A stretch of 64,000 bases of DNA from the NCBI GenBank assembly GCA_036936605.1, contig JAUPFV010000003.1, positions 148,274,997 through 148,338,996 on the forward strand. Reading direction: 5' to 3'. The DNA is from Limnanthes douglasii subsp. nivea (taxonomy: Eukaryota; Streptophyta; Magnoliopsida; Brassicales; Limnanthaceae). Below, one piece after another: positions 42,238 through 54,471 of the stretch (position 1 is its first letter; every line of letters begins with the position of its first letter). Position numbers and translations under genes: made by a program. Below the pieces are notes generated by a model. The model saw only the letters and a list, made by a program, of their open reading frames with translations, ran no database searches and was not told where the DNA came from.

Positions 42238-44577
42238 TTCTTCGTTGATACGAACTGCCCCCAACGTCCGTGGAGCCAGTGCTGTAGCATAACACTCTCT
42301 TGCAATATTTTGACTGCTCCGGAAAACTCCCACTTGTCCTTGAACAGCATATTTCAAACATTGGTGGACTGTCGAGGCCACTGCATGCATCCTAGAGAGC
42401 CAAGACCTCCCTAAAATAGCATTATAATAAGTGGGACAATCCACCACAATAAAAAGTATCCTGACCATCTTCTTAAAAGGGCCCTTGCCCAACAAAACTT
42501 CCTCTTCGAACTCCCCGATCACATCTGCTGAGCTCCCAGTGAAGCCCACAATTGATCTGTCCGAACGCTGAATTACGGCTGGATTTTTCATATTTTTGTA
42601 AGTGGTTAAGAAGAAGATATTGGCTGAACTCCCAGTATCCACCAAGATTCGTCTTATGTCATTGGCCCCAATGGATGCTCCTATGACAACAACATCTTCA
42701 TGAGGGCCAGCTATATCCCTTAAGTCATCTTCATCGAAAACAATGAAGGAAAATGGAATTTGTGATTGATAGGAGTTCATGCCTCCTTCTAGCTGGGTAG
42801 CTAAAGTATGAACGTGCCTCTTCCTTGAAGAAGCAGTGGGAGCTGTCATAGTATCCCCTCCGAAATTTGTAAGTGACTCAAAAAACTTAATAAGCCCGGA
42901 GACTGTTTTACAATGTTCCTCAATGGCACCAACTCTATTTTGAGTTGGATCAGGATCCAAGTATTCTGATTCTACATCAAATCTTTCGATTATAACCATA
43001 ACTCCCTCCGGATCAGCATTGCTCGGACCAACCCGATGAGCATTATAAGGCCTATTTCCTCCTCTTCTTTTGACATATGCCCCCAGCTTTCCTCTTTCAA
43101 TTAAGTTCTGAACTTCTTGTTTCAAAGCGATACAATCATCAGTAGTATGGCCAGTGTCATTATTGTACTGATAGAAGGAATTGTTATGATGTTCCCTAGG
43201 AGATTGTAGTGTGGTCGGCCTTCTATAGTGCACTTCTTCCTTTGTTTTTTCGTAAATGATTGCCACACTTTCTTTTAACTGTGCAAACCACTCCGGTTGA
43301 ACCCAAGGCCTTCTCTTTTTTCTAGATTGTTGACTATGGGCAGGCGCAGCTGGCTGAGATTGAGCTTTAGCCCTGTTATGCCCCTGTCCAGTCTCCTTTG
43401 CCTTGTTCCCGGATTGATTTTGGTTGGGGTTTGGTGCAACCGGGGCATACATCACCTGCCTGTGCACCCTAGTTTTCTTTGTTTCATCAACGTTGATTTG
43501 CTTTCCGACTTGATTCAGCAAACCTCCCCAAGTCATGGCTTTCTTTCTGGTCACTGAATCAGCCAAATTTCCAGGGTTTAAGCCCTGCCTCAGAGATGCT
43601 ATTGCTACTTGCTCGAAGCAATCAGCCAACCCATTTTTGGTGTTTAAAAAACGACTTATGTATTCTTTCAATGATTCGTTCGGTTCTTGGGAAAAATGGA
43701 TTATTGTGTCCCCATTGCCCTTCAACTCTTTACTCCCAACAAACTACCTTCGAAAGGCCACCCAAAAGGTATCAAAATTCCTGATGCAGCCTTGAGGTTG
43801 GCTGTTATACCACTTCAGAGCACTCCCCGTAAAGGATTGGGAGAACGCTCTATAGAGTAACTTGTCGTCATCATCAAAATTCATCATGAAGTTTTTAAAT
43901 TGCTCCAAGTGGTTGTCCGGATCTTTACTGCCATCGTATTTCTCCATTTTAGTGCTATCGAACCTCTTATGGAGGTTTCTGGACAGAATCTTGGAAGACA
44001 ATGGAGATTGTCTCCAATTTCGGCAACGACTGAACACAGTATCCTCATTGGGAGTTGCAAAGATACCTGGTTCATCGTGGAAGGCAAAAGGATCCACCAG
44101 CATCCGGTTCACATGCCTCTGGCTGTGAGATGATCCTTTGCCTATATTCCTTTTCAATTTCCCATGTCTATCCTTTTTTCTTGAATACTTTTTAATCAAC
44201 TTTTGCTTCTTTTTGGATCGTCCCTCATCACTGCTGGAGGATAAGGACTCTTCAACTCCATCCTCGTCCGAGGAGCTACCAAAAGACTCCGAGTCTGAGT
44301 CAGAACTCTCCACTGGCTTAGACCGGTGAGACTTTTTGGAGCTAGCATGAGTCTTCTTGGTACTCACATGAGTCTTCGAAGGCTCATGATCTCTAGGTTT
44401 GTCGGTATGATGAGCGACTGATGCTTTTGACTTCTCTTTCATGCCCATCTTAGCCTTCTCTGCCCTCGGAGCTTCTATCTCGCCATTTAATCTATCACGC
44501 TCCTCGATAGTATATTCATCATTTTCACCCACAACTTCAAGCAAAGCTGGTGGTACTTCTGGGGCGTCCGGATTCAT
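42235..44577 (-). pseudogene. gag-pro: Gag-protease of element 2 with one internal stop
   Basis: ATG 44575-44577 starts MNPDAPEVPPALLEVVGEND, and the frame runs 780 codons to TAG 42235. A charged Ser/Lys region comes first. The gag core follows (KYDGSKDPDNHLEQFKNFM, SALKWYNSQPQG). A TAG at 43744-43746 interrupts it at FRR, where the element 1 frame reads on with FRRQFVG. The zinc-knuckle-like motif YQYNNDTGHTTDDC is near 43160 with its first Cys replaced by Tyr. The protease is complete in outline: DIRRILVDTGSSANIFFL and later YNAILGRSWLSRM. Compared with element 1 this protease keeps the segment after DTGSSAN. One nonsense change separates it from an open frame. Confidence 0.85.
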
Positions 44578-44650
44578 TCAGACTGATTTTTCCTGTTGGT
44601 TTCGACTGCTTGATTCAGGCACCATTGTGCTCCCACTGTAGTCGTCAATT

Positions 44651-45058
44651 TGGTGAGGTTTATTTTTGTCTGAGGGTAAGTTTGTAATTTTTGTTTAGAA
44701 CTGTGTGGAAGTTTGAGTGTATTTAATGTTTGAGTAGAGAGTAGAGGGAGAATTAAGCAGCCTGGTTGTATTTAATTTTCATTACCCTCATTTAATGTTG
44801 GTTGTTGGGTATTTATACCCTTACATTTGGGCTTTATGGGCTTTCGGGTCATATTTAATGGACCCGGGTCAAGTTCAAGGACCCATGAGCTCTTAGTAGG
44901 AGAGCAAGCAGCTTAGTCAAGAAGTGATTAGGTTTTAAGTACTTTAGTTCTGTTCGAACAGCACAATGAATGATGGTGTCCGAATCGTCATCGTCCGGTT
45001 AGGTAGACCTTGCCCGAACTAACCCTGTCCGGAGTGGTAACAGGATCCGGACTCATCA
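44651..45058 (-). repeat. 5' LTR of element 2
   Basis: It is 408 bp, and TSD AATAC follows at 45059-45063. A TATA-like GGTATAAATACCC on the minus strand near 44810 could be the element promoter. On the gag side (44632-44649) the minus strand reads ATTGACGACTACAGTGGGAG, the likely primer-binding site with an altered second G. Confidence 0.93.
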
Positions 45059-45063
45059 AATAC

Positions 45064-46860
45064 AAGGAAACCATGAGGTTTGTATTTAATTTTCTTAGCC
45101 AGGGCTTTATCCGGAGGCAAAATTCCATCGGAAATAAATTGAAAAATATCATACCTCCAGTCTTTGGGTTGAATGACATATATGCTCATACTTTCTTCAT
45201 TCTCTTTACCCTTTTCTTGGCTTGAATCTATTGATGGACATTCTAGCATCAAATTCCATGGGTAAGACTCAGAATAGGCTATGGTTTCTAAAGAGTCAAC
45301 CACAGTATTCTCCGATCTAGGGATATGTTCATATTGGATATTTTTGAAATATGCAGCAACTTCTCTCAATATGAGCAAATATATTATCAATTGTTCCTTA
45401 TTTACCTCAGATTTCCCCTAAGCATTGTGAATGAGTAGTTGAGAGTCACTCATTAATCAGACTCTTTGTGCCCCACATATAAGGGAGAGTTTGAGACCAG
45501 CTATAGTTGCTTCATATTCAGATTCATTGTTGGAGGCCCTGAAACCAAAACATATTGCTTGGTACATAGTATCACCATATGGAGAAGTTAACCAAATTCT
45601 AGCCCCACATCCCATTTTATTAGACCCGCCATCAATTTGGACTACCCATTCTTTTTAAAATTGGTTCTCTTGCATTTACCCGAGGGTCTATCAGAATGAA
45701 ACTCTACTAGGAAATCAGCCACTGATTGGGCCTTAACTGCAGTTCGGGCCGCAAAGTCAATGTCATAATCACCCAGCTCAACTGACCACTTGGTCATCTT
45801 GATTGATATATCAACCTTTTGGAGAACATTCTTCAGAGGAAAAGATGTCCAGAGGACAATTTAATGAGATTGAAAGTATGGTCTCATTTTTCTAGCTGCT
45901 ATTACCAATGCCAAGGCCAACTTTTCTAACTTCAAATACTTTCTTTCAACATCCAACAGATTTTTGCTAATATAATAGACCGGACGGGGGTAATTATCCA
46001 CCTCTTTTACTAGCACAACACTTACTACATACTCCGATATAGCTAAGTATATATAAAACTTTTCCCCTTAAATAGGTTTGAACAGTGTCTTAGGCGAGGA
46101 TAAATGATTTTTTATCTCAAGAAAAGCTCGATCACACTGTGGGGACCAATTTAAATCTTTGGCATTCCTCAATACTTAGAACAATTGAGCACACTTGTCT
46201 AACGATCTTGAAATTAACCTGTTTAACGCAGCCAAGCGTCCAGTTAATCTTTAAACTTCTTTTCCGAGGAGGGTCCATAGCTAATAGAGCATTTAGCTGA
46301 TCCGGATCAGGCTGAATCCTTTTTCACTTATAACATAACCTAAGAATTTTCCAGACCACAAAAATACATTTTTTTGGGTTTAATTTTAAATTGACAGCCT
46401 CTAAGTTAGAACACGTTTCTTGAAGATCGGATATATGTGCGTCTTCTTCAAGGCTCTTCACCATCATGTCATCTATATAAACTTCCATATTTCTGCTAAT
46501 TTGACTAGTAAAGGCTTTATTCACTAACCTTTGATGGTGGCCCCAGCATTTTTCAATTCGAATGGCATCATTTCGTAACAATGAATTCCTCTATCTGTAA
46601 TAAAAGTGGTGTAATCCTGATCATCAGATCTACTTTTATTTGGTTGTACCCTGAAAATACATCTATGAAAGACAATAGCTTGTTCCCAGAGGTAGAGTCC
46701 ACTAACTGATCTATTCGAGAAACAAGAATAGAATCTTTGGAATATGCCCTATCAAAATCAGTGAAGTCAATACACATGCCCCACTTGCCATTCTTTTTCT
46801 TGACCAAAACAGGATTGCCAGCCCATTTTGGTCAACCAATCAACTTCTTGGACAATCACA
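45064..46860 (-). pseudogene. pol: RT and RNase H of element 3, right of the element 2 insertion
   Basis: The minus strand has KKKNGKWGMCIDFTDFDRA near 46800, NMEVYIDDMMVKS near 46480 and HIPRSENTVVDSLETIAYSE near 45310, then KKIKYKPHGFL just before the insertion. Both RNase H domains are recognisable but interrupted by stops (45420-46300). The N-terminal part of pol is missing: the frame passes from the gag-pro end to DVIVQEVD within about 30 bp. A second small deletion removes residues before NPVLVKKKNGK. The remaining integrase lies at 33545-34658. Confidence 0.8.
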
Positions 46861-46879
46861 TCTGCTTTTGATATTCTTA

Positions 46880-49139
46880 GTTAACTTTAACTGCCTTCAA
46901 AGACTTTGAGGCAAAAGTTGTTACGTAATATTCTCTAGCCACCTTCTGACTGTTTCGGACAACACCCACTTGTGCCCCCACAACATATTTTAAACACTGA
47001 TGGAAAGTAGAAGCTATAACATGTATCCTGGAGAACCACTTCTTGGAAGGCCCTCTGCCCAGTAATACCTCATCTTCAAATTCTCCGGTGACGTCTTTCG
47101 AACTCATAGTAAACCCCACAATAGTTATGTTTGATCGTTGAATAACTGCTGGATTTTTTATCTGTTTATTGGTGTTTCAAAACAATATGTTGGTTGAACT
47201 ACCTGTATCGATCATGATTCGGCATACATCATTTTCTCCTAGTGAAGCCCCTATCACCACAACGTCTTCATGAGGCCCAACAATATCACTTAGGTCATCC
47301 TCATCGAAGACTATGAAAGGAGCTTGAGTTTTGTATAGATGTGTGGAAACTTCCCATCCACCTGAGCAGCCAAACTGCTGACATGCCTTTTCCTTGAATA
47401 ATTTGAGGGTGAAGTCATAGTATCCTCTCCAAATATGGTTAAAGACTCAAAAAGTTTAATCAAATTGGAAACGACTGAAGTTTTATCCACTATCACTCCT
47501 ACTTGATTCCGACTCAGATCTGGATCAAGGTATTCATAATCCACATCAAACCTTTTAATGATCATCATAGCATCTTCTTGTGTAGATGTCCCAAGAACTA
47601 AAGGAGTAGTTCGGGGAGCATTGGTACTTGATGGTGTATTATTTGTCCTGTTGCCCCCTTTGTTTTTAACATAGGGCCCCAATTTCCCCCTTTCAATGAG
47701 ATTCTTCACCTCTTGTTTCAAGTTTATGCAATCATGGGTATCATGCCTAATGTCATTATGATATTTACAGAAGCGGGTACTCCGTTTTTCTCTATGAGAT
47801 TGTAATGCGGTCGGCTTCTAAAGTGTACTTCATTTTTAGTTTTATCATATATCGTAGCCATATTTTCTATCAACTCAACAAACTACTCAGGTTGAACTCA
47901 AGGTCCCCTTTTATTTCTAACTTGTTGGTTCTGGTTCTAGTTAGTTTGATTCTGTCTAGGTCGATGAGATCCTTGTCCAGTTTCTTTCTATTTGTAACCG
48001 GATTGGGTAGCTGTTTGAGGTGTTGATTCTATAGTAGTGGATATGATCTAGCGAGGCACTCTGGATTTCTTGGTTTCTTCAACATTGATTTGCTTCCCAA
48101 CTTGATTTAACAATCTCCCAAAGGTCATAGCTTTCTTCCGGGTCACAGAACCAACCAAGTTGCCCGGATTCAAGCCCTGCTTGAGAGAGGCAATTGCAAC
48201 TTGTTCAAAGCAATCTGCCAACCTATTTTTTATATTTACAACCTGCTGATGTATTCCTTTAAGGACTCGTTCGGTTCATGGGCGCAATGGATGATCGTAT
48301 TTCCATAACTTTTTAGCTCTTTGCTTCCAACAAATTGCCTCCGCAAAACAACCCAAAATATGTTTAAAAAAATTATAGATCCTTGAGGGAGACTATTATA
48401 CCATTTGAAGGCACCCTTGAAGTTTTGAGAGAAATCCCTACACAGCAGTATGTCGTCATCGTCAAATTTCATCATAAAGTTCTTAAATTTCTCAAGATAG
48501 TTGTCCGGATCTTTACTCTTATCGTGCTTTTCCATCTTAAAATTGTCAAATCTTTTAGGAAGATGTCTGAAGAGTATTTTTTAGGATAAAGGTGATTGTC
48601 TCCAATTTTGGCTACGACTAAACACGGTATCCTCATTCGGAGTAGCAAAAACACATGTTTCGGATTGGAAAGCAAAGGGATCAATCAACAAACAGTCAAT
48701 ATGTTGATCAGCTGAACCCTTCATTTTCCCTTGATACTTCTTGAGCCTGTCATGTCTATCCCTTTTTCTTGAATGCTTCTTGGACCTTATTTTATTTTTT
48801 AACCGTCCTTCATTACAGCTAGAGAAGACTGATTCTTTAAGCTCCGCATCATTAGAGGAAATGCTAGAGGATTCTGAAGTGGAAGTCTCCATCTATTTGG
48901 ATCGATGTGTTTTCTTGGAGCTGAGATGAGTCTTTATGAACTGCTAATTTTCACCACGATTATCAGTATCGTGAAGCGCTGATGCAATGAATTTTTATTT
49001 AACTCTTTTTCGCTTGTTTTAATGTCCTCAACGCCTCAATTTCAGCCCTTAATTGATCTTGCTCCTCAATAGTGTACTCATTATTTTCTTTTGTTCCTTC
49101 CACCTTTGGAAGTAGAGTATTATGTGCATTCGGATCCAT
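46880..49139 (-). pseudogene. gag-pro: Gag-protease of element 3
   Basis: The likely ATG is at 49137-49139, followed by DPNAHNTLLPK. Recognisable parts are a Ser-rich region (48581-48892), gag core (KHDKSKDPDNYLEKFKNFMM near 48530), KQEVKNLIERGKLGPYVKN near 47700, and the protease end around GFTMSSKDVTGEFEDEVLLG (47110). At the protease active site the coding is frameshifted. The frame ends with TAA at 46877, not with the TAG-CAR-TTT seen in elements 1 and 2, and the sequence after it is deleted. Multiple stops and frameshifts are present. Confidence 0.78.
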
Positions 49140-49212
49140 CTAAACTGGTTTTTTGATTACCGGTTTTGAATTTGAAATTCAGGCACCGTCGCCTCCCACT
49201 ATGGTCGCAATT

Positions 49213-49567
49213 TGGTGTGGATTATTTCTGATCGAAAAGGTATTTTTGGAAAGAGTTTTGGGAATTTAATGTTTAGTGTAAAATGTAGAAAGATAAAAAA
49301 GGTGTGTGCTAGTAGTAAATGTTTATCACCCTCATAATAAAAGAGTTGGGGTATTTATACTGGTTTAATGATTGGTGGGCCTTCCGGGTCGGATCATGGG
49401 CTTAGGTCAAGTTTAAAAGCTCATAAGCCCAATATAGGAAATGACTAGCAACCAGCTGAGTCACGATCCATTTGATTGTACTGTTCGGTAGGGCATGGTA
49501 CTGGATATGTCCGAACAGCCCTTCAGATTTATACAGTATCCAATGTCAAAAAAATCTGACCTCGTCG
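49213..49567 (-). repeat. 5' LTR of element 3
   Basis: It begins TGGTGTGGATTATTTCTG. The expected CTCATCA end is CTCGTCG. TSD ATTAA follows at 49568-49572. It has an insertion-like difference around 49325-49350 relative to the left LTR. Confidence 0.87.
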
Positions 49568-49572
49568 ATTAA

Positions 49573-50325
49573 TGCTTTCTCATATATAATTTATAGGCTA
49601 ACTTTAGCCTAATGGGCATAATGGGCTGAATCATTCTTATAGGTCAAGCCCATAAGTCAATACCTATTAGGCCCAATAACATAATAAAATAAGAATATAA
49701 AAATAAAAGTATTTAAATGATAAAATAAATACAAAAGATACATATTGGCATAATTCTAAATTTTCCCTTCGAATAATGTTGTCCTCATCAGATATCCCTT
49801 TTAGTCCTCTCAAAGACATTTGGGACAGCTAACAACAAATGCTCCGAATAGAGATTGGATATCTCTTCGAACACAAATCTTCTGGTTTTTGTTTTAATCT
49901 AGCTTAGAAAAACAACTAACTTTCATCTTAAGGTCTTATTCAAAAATATTGGTGATGCAATTTTATGAGAGTTATTGGCAACATGGTGAGAACATGTTAT
50001 TACCTTATTGGACCCTTAACCTTGCTCTGCTACCGGTGTAACATGTCTATAGTGAAAAACTATTTTCAATTCCCTAGAGATTATAGGCGTTGTTGGTTAT
50101 TTCTCTTCTTTAGATCTCTAAAAATATTGGTTTTCTACAGTCTTTTATAGAAACTCTCTTCTCAAATTTTTAGTATAGTAACTTTAAGAGAGAGAGAAAA
50201 TTTCATTTTTAGAAAGAGAAGTTGTGCCTTACTAATTTCATCTAGTTAATCGTCGACTATATTTATCTTCCCTCCACCACTTTCATTATCGTGAATTCTA
50301 TCTTCGGTGACATTCGGGTGTTTGC
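49573..50325. other. No gene seen; probable retroelement flank
   Basis: AT-rich sequence with no supported reading frame. As it precedes an aORF start in the same way as in elements 2 and 3, it may include LTR remains of another Tat element, but I could not find LTR borders. Confidence 0.35.
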
Positions 50326-50690
50326 ATGATGACTGCCAAAAACACCTTAACCGAAAAGGGATGGTTAAACAAGTCTAGACTAGACAAAGAGAAAAAAAAA
50401 GAGCTACGTTTTCTTGATTACTCGCCTCCGAATGTACACTCACTGTCACTAAGACAATTGAATACAGGGGAACCTTTCCATACAACAAACGCAATATCCC
50501 ATCAAGGCCTTCTTCTACTGACCAATTATTTACTTTAAGGAGTCATTCATCCAAGCCATCACAGTCTTAAAGGGCTACTAGTCACAGGTTTCCTTCAAAT
50601 TGTATAGCAATGGTTCTGATTCAGAAGAAAATTCATCTCCCAGCTTGACCAAACAATCCAAAGGCCGCACAAACCCTTCTGGGGATCTAG
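50326..50690 (+). pseudogene. N-terminal aORF fragment of a fourth Tat element
   Basis: MMTAKNTLTEKGWLNKSRLD matches the N-termini of the element 2 and 3 aORFs (GGWLNLxxLE). After frame changes, YSNGSDSEENSSPSLTKQSK near 50600 matches AMGSDADTSPNKLVDRRKGR of element 2. Similarity stops at about 50690, where the 3' end of minus-strand LINE A begins, so that insertion or a deletion cut it. Confidence 0.6.
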
Positions 50691-53600
50691 GAGTATTTCA
50701 ACAACGAATATTTATTGTAAGAATCTTTAAGAGGATGGGAGTTCTTACGATAGATATTGTGCATAAGTTTTTCCCAGAAGCTCTTGTTTTCTCTGAAATT
50801 AACCCAAAACTTACAAGAATAAGAATCATGAATGTCAGAGAGTTTTCTGATGTTCAACCCACCTTCAGCAAAGGTTTTACATAGCAGACCATATGGACTA
50901 ATGCATTTTCTGATCATTATTAGTGGATCCTCAAATAAACTTGTTAAAAGTTTTATTAAGTTTGTTAATGATGTTATTAGGCAAGCAACAGTTCTGAACC
51001 CAATACATAGGAATTTCCATTAGCACGGAGTTAATGAGAATGAATCAGCCACCGTAAGGCAGATGTTTGTTCTCCCACTCTTTAATTTTGTTGTTGCCTT
51101 TGTTTAAGAGAGATCTATAGTTGTTGGCCTTGTTATTAGTGCTTGAAGTAATGCCAATATATTCAGTAAGAAGAAATCCAGAGTTGAATCCAGTTTGATT
51201 GATGAGAGTAGATAATCTAGTTTTGAGAAATCTGGTAGAATTGATTATCTTTGTCTTGTCTTTATTGATGACTTGACTTGAAACATTTGAATAGTTCTAA
51301 GGAAACCTACTAAGATTATCAATAGATGAACCGAGACCATTAGTAAAAATGAGAAGATCATCTGCAAAAGCTAAGCAAGGATGATGAAATCAATTCTTGA
51401 AGCATATTTTATAGTTTTGTTAGAGTTGAAAAGCTTAACTAAGACCCTAATTAGAATCTCTTCACCAATTATAAAGAGACTATGGGAGAGAGGATGACCC
51501 GGTTTCAGACCTCTTTTGGTGTTGAAGTAACCAATAGCATTACCATTTATTATAATAGAGATAAAAAACAAGCTTAATTAGCTTGCTTATAAGATTGACA
51601 AATTTAGTTAAGAAACCAAATGATAGCATCACTTTAAGAATGAAAGTATGAGACATTTTGTCAAATTATTTAGACATGTCAATTTGAATCATGATATTAC
51701 CAGACTTTGTATTTCTATTAGAGTCATGAATAAGCTCTTTTTCTATCAAAATATTATCATGAATAGATTTATTTTTAACATAGCCACCTTGAACTTCATA
51801 AATACTTTTGGGAATATGATCATTGAGTTTATTGTTAATTATCTCAGACATAATTCTGTTAAGTAATGTACACAAGCTAATAGGTCTAAATCATTCCAAT
51901 ATGTAGGATTGATGGTCTTAGGGATTAGACACAAACCTGTGGCCATGATTCATTGAAGGATGTTATGGCCAAGCATGAAGGAGGACATGGCAAGACATAG
52001 ATCATTTTTTATGATGTTCCAACGGGTCTTGAAGAAACAACTATTGAACCCATCCATACCAACTGCACTTGAAGGATTGATATTGTTTATGATGTCATAG
52101 ATCTCTTCTTTAGAGGGAGGAAGTAAGAGTAAGTCATTATCATTTTTGGTTATCAACTTGGAAATGTTGTTGGATATATTATCTTGCATTTTTTTATTTT
52201 GATCTTCAATACTTAAAATAGGATGATTGGTTAGATTCTCTTTAAAATAGAGTTCTGCAGTTTGGTCAATCAAATTATTGTCTAAAATCCAATCATCCCC
52301 ACTTTAATGTTGTTGATAGTATTCTTTCTTTTTTTCTTAGACACATAAGCATGATAAGTTTTAATGTTTCCGTCACCTTCCTTGAGACAATTTGAGTAGC
52401 ATTTTTGTTGCCAATATGATTCTTCCATCCTTAAGGCTTGAAGGAAGAGAGCATTAGCTTAAGCAAGCTCTATTTTGTAGCCAAGTTATTATAATCCTCA
52501 TGATTCATCTCAGATGTCTTGACCGCTTTCTTTGTTACATGTATTTTATCAAATATATTTCCAAAATAAGTTTTATTCCATACCTCGAGGGCTTCTTATA
52601 ATCTTCTGATTTTGTGTCAGAAGATATAGAGAGAATAGCCTTCAATACTCTGATTTTAGTTATTCTCTATAAAATTTAAGAAATTATTATCCATTATCCA
52701 CATGCTTAAGAATTTGAAGCTCTTCTTTGAGTTACGAATGTCTGTAGCTATAGTAACACACACATGAGCATGGTCAGAACAAGTTTTGGCCATGTAAAGA
52801 ACTTTAGTATCATTAAAAAAACCCAGACCAAACAGAGTTGTAGAGAACTTTGTCCATACGCTTCCATTTAGAGTTGTTGGACCAAGTGAATTTAGAGCCA
52901 ACATAACTAGCATCCTCCAACTGAAAATCCTTTATAACATCATGAGCTATTGAGACAAAAGGTTGAGCAACCAATTCGCTCATCTGTAGATGTAACAATG
53001 TTGAAATCTCCTAAAATTAACCACTCTTTAACATGGTTAGAAATATTCCTTAGAGTATTTTAATGGTCTATCTTGTTGTATCTTTGACACTTAGCATAAA
53101 TAATTGTTAGTAAGATTTTTTTTATTTAAACCAGCATAAGAGACATCAGTATGTAAACATTAAGGGTGATCAAGTAAAATATTAACAGAAAAATATTCAT
53201 TGCAAAAAAACCAAATTTTATTTGAAGAGTTAGCTTTAAAATTCTTGAAACCAATCTTTAAGGCAGTGTTTTCTAAGTTATTAGACCTGATGAGAGGCTC
53301 TTGAATGGAAACCATCTTGACTTTTCTTTGAGAATGATAGACTTAAGCCTTCTAAGAGAAGGTTTATTCCTAATGTCGTGAATATTCCAGCTAAGCATTT
53401 TTATCATCGTTAGATGAAGAAGTAAGATGTTCGCTAGTTCGTGAAAATTTTAAGGATTTAGGTTTTCTCTTTCTCTTAGCATCTTTAAGTTTTCTAAGAA
53501 CTTCTTGAAAACCTTTGTCTATTTTTTTTCTTCTAAGGATTGAGGATGATGGTAAACTTCCGATATTGTCTTGTCTTGGAGTGATATTTCAATATATCAT

Positions 53601-53990
53601 GTTTTTTATAGTCTTGAATGGTAGATAGATTGCAACCATAATCCAGAGTTTGTATGGCTTCTATGATTTCCTCAGCATCAGGGGACTTAGATTCTTGGTT
53701 GTGAGCTTTGCTGATTGTTGGATACTTCTTTTAATTTAGGTTCAGTGACTGAATTACTTAATGTAATAACATTTTCAGAAGATTGATTCTCTTTGTATTG
53801 ATGATTAAGCATTATTGGCCCATACTTTGTTTAGGGATAATCACAACAGACATAACTTTAGCCTCATAAGTATGTTTGATTTTTTACATGATTCTTGGTT
53901 ATGACGAAGATGAAATATTTGTGGTAATACTTTCAAATATTTTTATAACTGATGTTGAGTCAATACCTTTGATTATCATTAAATCCAATC
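50690..53990 (-). mobile_element. LINE A: decayed L1-type non-LTR retrotransposon
   Basis: The minus strand holds an ORF1 C-terminal piece near 53700 (SPDAEEIIEAIQTL, matching EAEMIDALKTLERI of LINE B). The endonuclease starts near 53405 (MLSWNIHDIRNKPSLRRLKS) and reaches TCSDHAHVCVTIA near 52760. The reverse transcriptase runs 52270-51100 (AVGMDGFNSCFFKTRWNII, and AFADDLLIF near 51340-51375). The final part near 50900 has GGLNIRKLSDIHDSYSCKFW. Many frameshifts and stops are present. The 5' end of ORF1 is not found, as in typical 5'-truncated LINE copies, and the 3' region is cut. Confidence 0.75.
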
Positions 53991-54471
53991 CATATGTGAT
54001 GTTGGAGTTTTTTAGAAACAACAGCTTCAATCGAGGCATTATTTATATTATGTGAAAATAAATTATTTAATTTTTTAATTGTTTGATTTTTTAATATTTA
54101 TTAAATATTAGATTGTTAAATAGGTAAAATTTTGACTTCTTTTAATTTAGGATAAGATTAGTGTGTTTTGGTGCCAAATAATAACACAACTAAAATTTAA
54201 ATATAATAAGTCAGATGAATTTATAATTTTAATCTAGAGTAAAATGATGAATTACTACTTTTAGGATAAATAACCAACATTAAGCCACTATATACGGTTT
54301 AACTCAAACTTTAGTCTGTCTCCACTTTAAAAAAAAGCAAACAAAAAGAACTCACATGTTAAATGAAGAAAATAAGCTATGTTCTCCAAGAACAGAGTCA
54401 AAAATTTTGATTCAGATTCATTCTTTGAATCGTTAAATTCTATTTTGTTTATTGTGGTTTTGGTGTGATTA

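Larger units (their letters stand above)
34659..45058 (-). mobile_element. Element 2: Tat-lineage retrotransposon nested in element 3
   Basis: This 10,400-bp element has 408-bp LTRs at both ends and a TSD AATAC at 34654-34658 and 45059-45063. gag-pro and pol are on the minus strand, and the antisense ORF is on the plus strand next to the 3' (left) LTR. I count about ten differences between the LTRs, so it is older than element 1 but younger than element 3, which it interrupts. Gag has one internal stop, and pol has a frameshift and stops. Confidence 0.95.
29444..49567 (-). mobile_element. Element 3: old Tat-lineage retrotransposon, split by element 2
   Basis: LTRs lie at 29444-29791 and 49213-49567, and a 5-bp TSD ATTAA at 29439-29443 and 49568-49572. 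gag-pol is on the minus strand, so the right LTR is the 5' one. Without element 2 and its TSD copy, the element is about 9.7 kb. Its LTRs differ at many sites including indels, and the terminal CATCA of the right one has become CGTCG, so it is older than element 2. Coding regions have stops and deletions, including loss of the pol N-terminus. Confidence 0.9.
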
